Below are positions 1-6,806 of a stretch of 9,653 bases of DNA, piece after piece. The DNA comes from CAYLNK01 sp964384675. GTDB taxonomy: Bacteria > Acidobacteriota > Thermoanaerobaculia > UBA5066. How positions within the stretch are numbered: the stretch's first letter is position 1; every line of letters starts with the position of its first letter. Where the stretch lies: the NCBI GenBank assembly GCA_964384675.1, contig CAYLNK010000270.1, forward strand, positions 1 through 9,653, in the 5' to 3' direction. Below the pieces are notes generated by a model that worked only from the letters and a program-made list of their open reading frames with translations, did not search any database and was not told the origin of the DNA. The translations under genes and the position numbers were made by a program.

Positions 1-1
1 C

Positions 2-778
2 CTCACCTGGCCCGAGGGGAACGGGCGCCTCGTCGCCCGCCTCGCGCGCGCGGCCGAGGGCCGGATCGCGACGGGCGCGCTGGTCTTCGACGTCGTGCCG
101 GCGGCCGGCGGCGTATCGATGAGGTACCTGGACGCCGCCCGCGACGAGGTGGTGGCCGTGGAGGCGGCGCACGCCGTCTTCGCCCTTCCGAAGTACACGG
201 CATCGCGTCTCCTCGCTCCGTGGCGCGACACCCCGCCGCCCCATCTGTCCGCTTTCACGTACGTCCCGTGGCTCGTCGCCAACCTGACGCTCCGCGACCG
301 TCCCCGGTCGAGCGGCTACCCGCTCGCCTGGGACAACGTCCTCTACGACTCGGCGTCCCTCGGCTACGTCGTGGCGACCCATCAGACGGGCTCCGACCAC
401 GGTCCGACGGTGCTCACCTACTACCGCCCGTTCTCGGGCGAGGCGCTCGCGGCCGCGCGCGGCCGGCTGCTGGGCGCCTCGTGGGGCGACCTCTCCGCCG
501 CCGTGCTCGCCGACCTCACCCGCGCGCACCGGGACCTTCCCTCCCTCGTCAGCCGGATCGACGTCTATCGCTGGGGACACGCGATGGCGCGCCCGTCACC
601 CGGTCTCCTCTGGGGCGGCCCGCTCGTGGAGGCCGCGCGCCCGCTGGGACGCCTTCGTTTCGCGCACGCCGACCTGTCGGGGCTGCCGCTCTTCGAGGAG
701 GCTCAGGACGCCGGCGTGCGTGCCGCCGAATCGATCCTCGCCGAGCGCGGTGTCCCGTTCCGGAGCCTCGCCACGTGA
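2..778 (+). CDS. FAD-dependent amine-oxidase-like oxidoreductase, C-terminal part (5' end outside window)
   Basis: The frame is open from the left edge and ends at TGA 776-778, so only the last 258 residues are present; the N-terminal FAD-binding Rossmann fold lies outside. The visible part starts with LTWPEGNGRLV, like the 'WP.G' substrate-domain segment of flavin amine oxidases and phytoene-desaturase-like enzymes. VFALPKYTASRLL follows (the usual 'vvaLP' strand). Near the end, RLRFAHADLSGLPLFEEA and then AGVRAAESIL match the last FAD-contacting motif, normally 'fAGe...EgAv.SG..aA..il'; a His sits where Gly is usual. Expected role: flavin-dependent oxidation or desaturation of an unidentified substrate. 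The stop overlaps the GTG of the membrane protein downstream (GTGA), so the two are probably translationally coupled. The family assignment is fairly secure; the substrate is unknown. Confidence 0.8.
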   Translation, partial: LTWPEGNGRLVARLARAAEGRIATGALVFDVVPAAGGVSMRYLDAARDEVVAVEAAHAVFALPKYTASRLLAPWRDTPPPHLSAFTYVPWLVANLTLRDRPRSSGYPLAWDNVLYDSASLGYVVATHQTGSDHGPTVLTYYRPFSGEALAAARGRLLGASWGDLSAAVLADLTRAHRDLPSLVSRIDVYRWGHAMARPSPGLLWGGPLVEAARPLGRLRFAHADLSGLPLFEEAQDAGVRAAESILAERGVPFRSLAT

Positions 779-1878
779 CCGGGTCCAGCCCCTGGCTCCT
801 CTCCCGCCGCGCCGACCTCCTCCTGTTCGGCGGCTCCACGCTGCTGGCGCTCGGGCTCCTCGTCTACGGGAGCGCGTCCGGCGATCTCCTCGGGGACTGC
901 CCGCCCTGGCTCTGGCTCGCCTCCGTCGTCGGGGTCGACGTCGCGCACGTCTGGTCGACCGGCTGGCGCGTCTACGCCGACCCCGGAGAGCTCGCCGCGC
1001 GCCGGAGCCTCTACGTCGCCGTGCCGGCGGCGGCGTACGTCGGCGGGGTGATGGCGCACGCCGTCTCGCCGATGCTCTTCTGGAGGCTCCTCGCGTACGC
1101 GGCCGTGATCCACTTCGTGCGCCAGCAGTACGGCTGGGTGGCGCTCTACCGGAGGAAGAACGGGGAGGGCCCCGAGGGACGCCGGCTGGACGCGTGGACG
1201 ATCTACGCGGCGACGATCGTGCCGCTCGTCTACTGGCACGCCCACCTGCCGCGCCGCTTCCACTGGTTCCTCGCCGGAGACTTCGTGCCCGGGCTCCCGT
1301 CCTGGGCCGGGACCGCGGCGCTCGCGGCCTTCCCGCCGCTCCTCGCCGCGTTCCTCGTGAAGGAGGCGCGGCGGCGCCTCCAGGGTCAGCCGGTCTCGAC
1401 GGGCAAGATCCTGATCGTCCTCTCGACGGCGCTCACCTGGTTCCTGGGGATCGTGATCCTCGACTCGGACTATGCGTTCACCGTGACGAACGTCCTGGTG
1501 CACGGCATCCCGTACGTCGGGCTCGTCCTGGTCACGTCCCGCGCGCGGGCGGCGCAGCACGCCGAGCGGGGCCAGGTGCCGACTCTCGCCGATCGGGCGG
1601 CCCGCAGCCTCCCGCTCTTCGTCCTGCCTCTCGTCCTGGTCGCGTTCGCGGAGGAGTGGGGGTGGGACCGCCTGGTCTGGCACGACAACGGCGCGTTCTT
1701 CCCGGGCCCGGATCTCACCCCGGGACCCGGGCTGCTGTCGCTGCTGGTGCCGCTCCTCGCCCTACCCCAGGCGACGCACTACGCGCTCGACGCCTTCATC
1801 TGGAAGGTGAGGCCCGAGAACGCGCCGAGCCTCACGGCGCTGGGCGTCCCCGTCGAGCCGGCGGGCGCCGCGCGCTGA
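775..1878 (+). CDS. Histidine-rich multi-pass membrane protein, function unknown
   Basis: 367 residues. I chose GTG 775 because it overlaps the upstream stop as GTGA, has GGAG at 762-765 nine bases before it, and the hydrophobic character begins there; upstream extension in this frame is Arg/Pro-rich shadow sequence. I count about nine or ten hydrophobic segments (roughly 14-32, 45-60, 80-98, 100-115, 141-155, 178-195, 211-229, 236-254, 278-293, 318-331). Histidines lie at or near membrane ends: H58 in VDVAHVWSTGWRVY, H95, H113 in HFVRQQYGW, H155 and H157, H163, H243, and H335 in HYALDAFIWKVR. Repeated His with Asp (D55, D339) resembles metal- or haem-binding membrane oxidoreductases, and the carotenoid-cleaving Brp/Blh membrane family came to mind. 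I cannot assign it to a named family. Coupling to the FAD enzyme suggests action on the same, possibly lipid or isoprenoid, substrate; that is inference. Confidence 0.8.
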   Translation: MTGSSPWLLSRRADLLLFGGSTLLALGLLVYGSASGDLLGDCPPWLWLASVVGVDVAHVWSTGWRVYADPGELAARRSLYVAVPAAAYVGGVMAHAVSPMLFWRLLAYAAVIHFVRQQYGWVALYRRKNGEGPEGRRLDAWTIYAATIVPLVYWHAHLPRRFHWFLAGDFVPGLPSWAGTAALAAFPPLLAAFLVKEARRRLQGQPVSTGKILIVLSTALTWFLGIVILDSDYAFTVTNVLVHGIPYVGLVLVTSRARAAQHAERGQVPTLADRAARSLPLFVLPLVLVAFAEEWGWDRLVWHDNGAFFPGPDLTPGPGLLSLLVPLLALPQATHYALDAFIWKVRPENAPSLTALGVPVEPAGAAR

Positions 1879-1882
1879 GGGG

Positions 1883-2440
1883 CTACTTCCGGAAGACGAG
1901 CTCGAACGAGGTCGACAGGTGTCGGCGCTTCCTCTCCACCGCGTCGTAGATGTCCGCCTCGATGGCGTAGATCCCCGGCTGGTCGTCGTTCGTGAAGACG
2001 ATGTCGGGACTGGGAGCCAGCGTCAGGATCTGGGGTGCCTTCAGCGTCGCCATGGTCCCGCGTCCGGCATCGGGCCGGTCCAGCACCACCCGGCCGTCCG
2101 GCGCGGTCACCTTTAGCTTCCCGCGCAGATCCACCCGCCGGAGATCCTCCGGGCGGTAGTCGACGAGGAGCAGCGTGAAGGTGACCCGTTCGCCCGGGCT
2201 CACCTTCGCGAGGCCGGTCGGCCGCTTCGCCGGAGGCGTGCCGATCCACTCCTCGATGCTGTGCCCGCTCGTGAGGACGACGACGCGCGCCACGGTGGGC
2301 GGCATCGGCGTCCGTGTGGGGCGCGGCTGGTTCTTCCCGCCGGCCGTCCCGGCCTTCTTCCGGCATCCCTTGCACGACGGGAGCGCGAGCACCAGGAAGA
2401 CCGCAATGGCCAGGGACAGGAGTCTCGAACGTCGGGGCAC
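1883..2440 (-). CDS. Predicted lipoprotein with beta-rich domain, function unknown
   Basis: 185 residues from a GTG start. The N-terminus has a basic stretch (RRSR), a hydrophobic core (LLSLAIAVFLVLAL) and a lipobox-like LPSC with the Cys at residue 23, followed by a second Cys (C26) and a Lys/Thr/Pro-rich linker to about residue 48. This is the layout of a signal-peptidase-II lipoprotein. The rest looks like one beta-sandwich: alternating hydrophobic strands, a Gly/Pro turn region GTPPAKRPTGLAKV, and a C-terminal GIYAIEADIYD then STSFELVFRK, as in Ig-like domains. No catalytic motif is seen. It is convergent with the membrane protein (4 bp gap) and divergent from the decarboxylase (40 bp gap). 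Only GGAAG, two bases from the GTG, resembles a ribosome site; a -10-like box lies ten bases upstream. Coding status is likely, function unknown. Confidence 0.8.
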   Translation of the reverse strand: MPRRSRLLSLAIAVFLVLALPSCKGCRKKAGTAGGKNQPRPTRTPMPPTVARVVVLTSGHSIEEWIGTPPAKRPTGLAKVSPGERVTFTLLLVDYRPEDLRRVDLRGKLKVTAPDGRVVLDRPDAGRGTMATLKAPQILTLAPSPDIVFTNDDQPGIYAIEADIYDAVERKRRHLSTSFELVFRK

Positions 2441-2450
2441 GGCTTCCGGG

Positions 2451-2456
2451 ATATTA
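2451..2456 (-). promoter_or_regulatory. -10-like box upstream of the lipoprotein gene
   Basis: Reads TAATAT on the minus strand, ten bases before the GTG at 2440, in an AT-rich island inside very GC-rich DNA. Transcription would start a few bases before the start codon, giving a very short leader. No convincing -35 box is seen. Sequence inspection only. Confidence 0.35.
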
Positions 2457-2468
2457 CCCGGTCGCCGG

Positions 2469-2474
2469 TAGACT
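2469..2474 (+). promoter_or_regulatory. -10-like box placed for a leaderless decarboxylase mRNA
   Basis: TAGACT (TANNNT form), followed by six bases (TCGCCG) and then the ATG at 2481. That spacing would put the transcription start on or next to the ATG. There is no Shine-Dalgarno in front of this ATG, which fits leaderless translation. The box shares the 40-bp gap with the divergent box at 2451-2456. No clear -35. Confidence 0.4.
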
Positions 2475-2480
2475 TCGCCG

Positions 2481-3920
2481 ATGGCCGACCTCCCCCCCGA
2501 CGACCTGCGCCGGCTCGGCGGGCTCGCCGTCGAGCGCCTGGCCCGCTACTTCGAGACGCTCGAGAGCCGGCGCGTGCTGGCGCCGACGCGGCCGGGCGAG
2601 GTGATCGCCGCTCTCCCGCCCCGCGCCCCCGAGGAACCCGAGAGCTGGGACGCGATCGAGCGCGACCTCGACGCGCTCGTCGAGCCGAACCTCACCCACT
2701 GGCAGCACCCGGGCTACCTCGCCTACTTCGCCAACACGGGCTCGGTACCCGGGATCGTGGGCGACTTCCTGGCCGCCGGCTACAACCAGGTCGGGATCCT
2801 CTGGCGCACGTCGCCCGTCCTGACCGAGCTCGAGCAGGTCGTGGTGCGCTGGCTCGTCGACCTGGTCGGCCTCCCGCCGGACTTCGACGGCCAGCTCGCC
2901 GACACGGCGTCGACGGGCTCCCTGATCGCGCTCACGGCCGCCCGCGAGCAGGCGTTCCCGGACGTGAGGAAGACCGGGCTCGCCGGCCAGCCACGCGGCG
3001 TCGTCTACTGCTCGGAGCTGGCCCATTCGTCGATCGACAAGGCGTGCGTCGTCCTCGGGCTCGGCACCGCGGGCCTCCGGAAGATACCGGTCGACGCGGA
3101 GTTCCGGATGGACGCCGGCGCGCTGGCCGCCGCGATCCGACGGGACCGGGCGGAGGGGCTCGTGCCCGTCGCGGTCGTCGCGACGGCGGGCACCACGACC
3201 GTCACCTCGGTCGATCCGCTGTCGGCGATCGCGGACCTGTGCGCGGCCGAGGGGATCTGGCTCCACGTCGATGCCGCGTACGCCGGCGCGGCGGCCGCGG
3301 TTCCGGAGATGCGTCCGCTCTTCGCGGGCTGGGAGCGCGCCGACTCGGTCCTCTTCAACCCGCACAAGTGGATGTTCGTTCCGCTCGAGTGCACCACGCT
3401 GCTGTTCCGCCGGATGGAGCGCGTGCGGCAGGCGTTCTCGATCGTCCCGACGTACCTCGAGACACCCGAGGGAGCGGCCGGAGTGCGCGAGTACATGGAC
3501 TACGGGATCCAGCTGGGGCGCCGGTTCCGGGCCCTCAAGATGTGGATGACGCTTCGGACCTTCGGGGTTTCGGGCGTACGGGCGCGTCTGACCGAGCACC
3601 TCGACCTGGCGCGGAGGCTGCGAGCGGAGCTGGAGCGGATGCCCGGGATCGAGATCGTCGCGCCCACGCCATTCTCGGTCGTGGCGTTCCGCTTTGCGCC
3701 GGCGGGTTCGACACCCGAGGAGGCGGACGCGGCGAACCGCCGCCTCCTCGAGTCGATCAACGCCGACGGCCGGACGTTCATCTCCCACGCCGTCGTCGGG
3801 GGCCGCTACGTGCTGCGCGCCGCGATCGGCAGCCTGCGCACGGAGCGGCGGCACCTCGAGACGTTCCTCGGGGCGCTCGGCGAGGCCCTCGAGCGGGAGC
3901 GCGGCCGGCCTACTCCTTGA
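2481..3920 (+). CDS. PLP-dependent aromatic-L-amino-acid-type decarboxylase (group II)
   Basis: 479 residues, full length for the group II (DDC/TDC/GAD-like) decarboxylases, starting at ATG 2481. Expected reaction: PLP-dependent decarboxylation of an amino acid, probably aromatic, to amine and CO2 in the cytoplasm. Landmarks: LTHWQHPGYLAYF near residue 75, the usual substrate-pocket entry; TASTGS for the cofactor phosphate; H182 in AHSSIDKA, the base-stacking His; D264 in HVDAAYAG, which pairs with the pyridine N; K296 in NPHKWMF, the Schiff-base lysine; Y325 in PTYLE, the catalytic-loop Tyr; and LGRRFRALKMW. Retention of both H182 and Y325 argues for a true decarboxylase, since the related aldehyde synthases replace one of them (Asn at the His, or Phe at the Tyr). 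The substrate (Trp, Tyr, Phe, Dopa or other) cannot be fixed from sequence. It is a stand-alone gene; its last 11 bases overlap the convergent gene that ends at 3910. Confidence 0.93.
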   Translation: MADLPPDDLRRLGGLAVERLARYFETLESRRVLAPTRPGEVIAALPPRAPEEPESWDAIERDLDALVEPNLTHWQHPGYLAYFANTGSVPGIVGDFLAAGYNQVGILWRTSPVLTELEQVVVRWLVDLVGLPPDFDGQLADTASTGSLIALTAAREQAFPDVRKTGLAGQPRGVVYCSELAHSSIDKACVVLGLGTAGLRKIPVDAEFRMDAGALAAAIRRDRAEGLVPVAVVATAGTTTVTSVDPLSAIADLCAAEGIWLHVDAAYAGAAAAVPEMRPLFAGWERADSVLFNPHKWMFVPLECTTLLFRRMERVRQAFSIVPTYLETPEGAAGVREYMDYGIQLGRRFRALKMWMTLRTFGVSGVRARLTEHLDLARRLRAELERMPGIEIVAPTPFSVVAFRFAPAGSTPEEADAANRRLLESINADGRTFISHAVVGGRYVLRAAIGSLRTERRHLETFLGALGEALERERGRPTP

Positions 3921-4176
3921 CGTCGGGGGCATCGCCCCCCTTCGCCTTCAGGGTCGCCTCGTTCTCCGCGATGAACGAGCGGATCCCGTCCCCCATCTCC
4001 AGCAGCCTCATCCACTGCTCTTTGTAGAGGGTCACCGGGAAGCGGCCGAGGCCGTACACCGATACGGCTCCCTTCGCGCTCACCTTCATCGTGAGGCCGC
4101 GGCTCCGCTGCTTCTTCAGGCTGTCGTTCTCGGCCCGCAGCCTCTCGAGCTCGGCCTTGATCGCGTCGTCGGACAT
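3910..4176 (-). CDS. Small conserved coiled-coil protein, function unknown
   Basis: 88 residues, ATG 4176 to TAG 3910-3912. The start is fixed by a near-perfect Shine-Dalgarno (AAGGAG, 4185-4190) eight bases upstream; the longer open frame to 4437 lacks one and looks non-coding. Residues 3-25 are a charged heptad helix (DDAIKAELERLRAENDSLKK), probably a short coiled coil. Then RSRGLTMKVSAKGAVSVYGL leads into GRFPVTLYKEQWMRLL (45-59), and a second helix ends in AENEATLKAKG. From memory the Gly-rich 'VSxKGAVSVYGLGRFPVTLYKEQW' core is shared by short uncharacterised proteins in several phyla, but I know no assigned function. No signal peptide, so cytoplasmic. The coiled coil suggests a dimer or a small adaptor. 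Its 3' end overlaps that of the decarboxylase by 11 bp, tail to tail. Confidence 0.88.
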   Translation of the reverse strand: MSDDAIKAELERLRAENDSLKKQRSRGLTMKVSAKGAVSVYGLGRFPVTLYKEQWMRLLEMGDGIRSFIAENEATLKAKGGDAPDVKE

Positions 4177-4184
4177 GGGTCGGT

Positions 4185-4190
4185 CTCCTT
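4185..4190 (-). promoter_or_regulatory. Shine-Dalgarno for the 88-residue protein
   Basis: AAGGAG on the minus strand, eight bases before ATG 4176. It is the clearest ribosome-binding site in the window and decides the start of this gene against the upstream extension to 4437. Confidence 0.8.
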
Positions 4191-4192
4191 CA

Positions 4193-4210
4193 CCCGGCGT
4201 CGACGCCGGG
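4193..4210. promoter_or_regulatory. Perfect 18-bp palindrome between -10 box and ribosome site
   Basis: CCCGGCGTCGACGCCGGG is self-complementary over all 18 bases. It lies just downstream of the -10-like box at 4218-4223 and just upstream of the Shine-Dalgarno at 4185-4190. It could be a dimeric-repressor operator, or form a 7-bp hairpin with a TCGA loop at the very 5' end of the transcript. Seen directly; the role is inferred. Confidence 0.5.
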
Positions 4211-4217
4211 GAGGCGG

Positions 4218-4223
4218 ATTCTA
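4218..4223 (-). promoter_or_regulatory. -10-like box for the 88-residue protein gene
   Basis: TAGAAT on the minus strand (5 of 6 to TATAAT) in a short AT-rich patch. At 17 bp spacing the -35 position (4241-4246) reads TCGATT, a 3 of 6 match. Transcription would start near 4211, at the edge of the palindrome, leaving a leader of about 35 nt that contains the Shine-Dalgarno. Confidence 0.45.
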
Positions 4224-4283
4224 GTTGCATGTAACGGCTGAATCGACCGCGCCTGCTCGGCACTCGGTGGCGCTGGCGGCGTT

Positions 4284-4325
4284 GCGCCGACCGGGCGTAG
4301 AGCCAGCTGCAGCCCGTGTCGGCGC
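4284..4325. repeat. Long inverted repeat (13 bp arms, one bulge) upstream of the GGDEF gene
   Basis: Left arm 4284-4296 (GCGCCGACCGGGC) pairs with right arm 4312-4325 (GCCCG, a bulged T at 4317, then GTCGGCGC). The 15-nt loop (4297-4311) contains CAGCTG. It is the strongest stem I found in the window. It lies about 100 bp before the GGDEF start codon, and could be part of its leader RNA if transcription begins further upstream, or a protein-binding site. Confidence 0.5.
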
Positions 4326-4330
4326 GCCTT

Positions 4331-4349
4331 GCCATCGCCAGCCGATGGC
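4331..4349. repeat. Perfect 7-bp hairpin upstream of the GGDEF gene
   Basis: GCCATCG (4331-4337), a 5-nt loop CCAGC, then CGATGGC (4343-4349). It follows the long inverted repeat by five bases. A third inverted repeat, GTCGCT 4363-4368 with AGCGAC 4381-4386, follows it. Stems of this length arise by chance in GC-rich DNA; the clustering is what makes them notable. Confidence 0.35.
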
Positions 4350-4427
4350 CGTCGCCTCCACCGTCGCTACAGCCGTGACGAGCGACTGGACGCTGGGGCG
4401 GGCCCCGCCGCCCCGACGCCGGCCGGT

Positions 4428-5931
<1,504 letters not shown>

Positions 5932-5936
<5 letters not shown>

Positions 5937-5968
5937 GGGGGCCAACGAATCTGACCCAGGTCCTCACC
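5932..5968. repeat. Inverted repeat over the end of the GGDEF gene
   Basis: GGTGAGG (5932-5938), which includes the TGA stop, pairs with CCTCACC (5962-5968) across a 23-nt loop. There is no T-run after it, so it is at best a weak terminator or mRNA-end structure. The rest of 5937-6040 shows nothing else I can name. Confidence 0.25.
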
Positions 5969-6026
5969 TCCGGACCGGACGGCCTCCAGGACCGCTGGTG
6001 ACACGATGCGTGACCCGGTAGAGTCT

Positions 6027-6040
6027 TCCTCCACGGAGGA
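6027..6040 (+). promoter_or_regulatory. Hairpin covering a GGAGGA ribosome-site-like sequence
   Basis: TCCTCC (6027-6032), AC, GGAGGA (6035-6040). At RNA level the anti-Shine-Dalgarno-like arm would mask the purine-rich arm. It sits directly before the CTG at 6041. A self-complementary stretch this short can be chance. Confidence 0.25.
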
Positions 6041-6310
6041 CTGACGACCAGCCAGGCCGACGAGCTCCTCCTTGCCTTCGTCAGGCGATACAACGCCGCG
6101 GGTCCCCCGACGGTGTCGCAGGACGCCGCCTTCACACCGATGCTCGACGCCGGGAGCACCCTCTTCTCCGAGTACCGGATCGTCTCTCAGACTGGCGCCT
6201 ACGCCTTCTCGGGGACCTTCGGCTCGACGGCCAGCCTTTTCCACGCCTCGATCCTGACGTATCCGGCCGCGCCCGTCCCGGTCGAGCTCCAGAGGTGCGT
6301 GGCCGAGTAG
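6041..6310 (+). CDS. Short ORF of coding character, start uncertain, possible gene remnant
   Basis: The frame is open from 6014 to TAG 6308-6310. From 6041 it encodes LTTSQADELLLAFVRRYN at the start and ends PVELQRCVAE, about 89 residues, with strong G/C third-position bias and mixed composition unlike the Arg/Pro-rich shadow frames. No ATG, GTG or TTG lies where the coding signal begins; the first is GTG 6113. A CTG at 6041 directly follows GGAGGA (6035-6040), too close for normal initiation. A 12-codon frame (ATG 6006 to TGA 6042-6044) overlaps the CTG as CTGA, which would allow coupled initiation. Alternatively the gene lost its start by frameshift or truncation. No signal peptide or known motif. 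I do not recognise the family. It ends 34 bp from the convergent nucleotidyltransferase stop. Confidence 0.45.
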   Translation: MTTSQADELLLAFVRRYNAAGPPTVSQDAAFTPMLDAGSTLFSEYRIVSQTGAYAFSGTFGSTASLFHASILTYPAAPVPVELQRCVAE

Positions 6311-6344
6311 GTCTCCAGGGGAACGTCGCGCGCGCCCCTTCCCA

Positions 6345-6806
6345 TTACTCGGACAGGCGTCTCGCCTTCGCCTTCTCGAGCCACTCGGCGTCGAGAAGGT
6401 CTTGGGGACGCCCGCAGACGCGCTTGGAATCGAGGAGGTCGTCCAGGGACGGAAACGCGACCGGGACGCCTCCGTAAGTCGAACCGACCCGGCGTTCCCA
6501 TGCGGCCGGGAACTCGAGACCGGCGACCCGCGTCAGGATGTCGATGCGGTTCGGCTCGACGCCGAGCTGGATGACGGTTCCCGGCGTCGAGAGATCGTCC
6601 ACCTCTACCCCTTGGAGCGGTGCCCCGAAACGCGCGAGCGCTTCCCAGGCCCGCTTCGCGTTCTCCGGCGTCGGCTCGACCCAGAGGTCTATGTCCTTCG
6701 TGTACCGGGGGACGGCGTGGAACGAGACCGCGTGGGCCCCGACGACGAGAAACCGGACCTCAGCGGCGGAAAACGCGGACAGCAGATCTCTGAAGTCGGG
6801 GTTCAG
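6345..6806 (-). CDS. Nucleotidyltransferase-fold protein (MNT/AbiEii-like), probable CTG start
   Basis: 153 residues if started at CTG 6804-6806. The frame has no ATG or GTG near the expected N-terminus; the ATG at 6878 adds 24 Gly/Pro/Trp/Arg-rich residues that are the shadow of the overlapping upstream gene. CTG is preceded by GGAGGT (6812-6817) at 5 nt, and the protein then begins 'MNPDFRDLLSAF', as remembered relatives do. Motifs: VVGAHAV (20-26), then RYTKDIDLWVEP with D38 and D40, and D89 in EPNRIDIL. These form the three-carboxylate metal site of the pol-beta nucleotidyltransferase superfamily, in the small MNT/AbiEii-like branch; the usual GS turn is GA. The C-terminus, SLDDLLDSKRVCGRPQDLLD, is also typical. 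Likely role: transfer of a nucleotide to a protein or RNA, possibly within a toxin-antitoxin-like module. It overlaps the upstream gene by 47 bp. Confidence 0.85.
   Translation of the reverse strand: MNPDFRDLLSAFSAAEVRFLVVGAHAVSFHAVPRYTKDIDLWVEPTPENAKRAWEALARFGAPLQGVEVDDLSTPGTVIQLGVEPNRIDILTRVAGLEFPAAWERRVGSTYGGVPVAFPSLDDLLDSKRVCGRPQDLLDAEWLEKAKARRLSE

Noticed and set aside
703..1683. Minus-strand open frame opposite the membrane protein
   Set aside because: Charged, low-complexity translation without structure; the plus strand shows clear membrane segments.
2454..3932. Long open frame antisense to the decarboxylase, and a plus-strand frame at 2261-4027
   Set aside because: Both are Arg/Pro/Gly-rich with no domain features, and arise because GC-rich codons leave few stops. 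The decarboxylase frame carries all the conserved motifs.
4281..4330. Possible integron attC site, because a GTT precedes a long imperfect palindrome
   Set aside because: No matching R'/R'' core pair and no cassette or integrase context; treated as a plain inverted repeat.
5945..5962. GAATCTGACCC resembling motifs near REP/RAYT-type transposase elements
   Set aside because: A single short match, no transposase and no paired copy nearby; too weak to call a mobile element.
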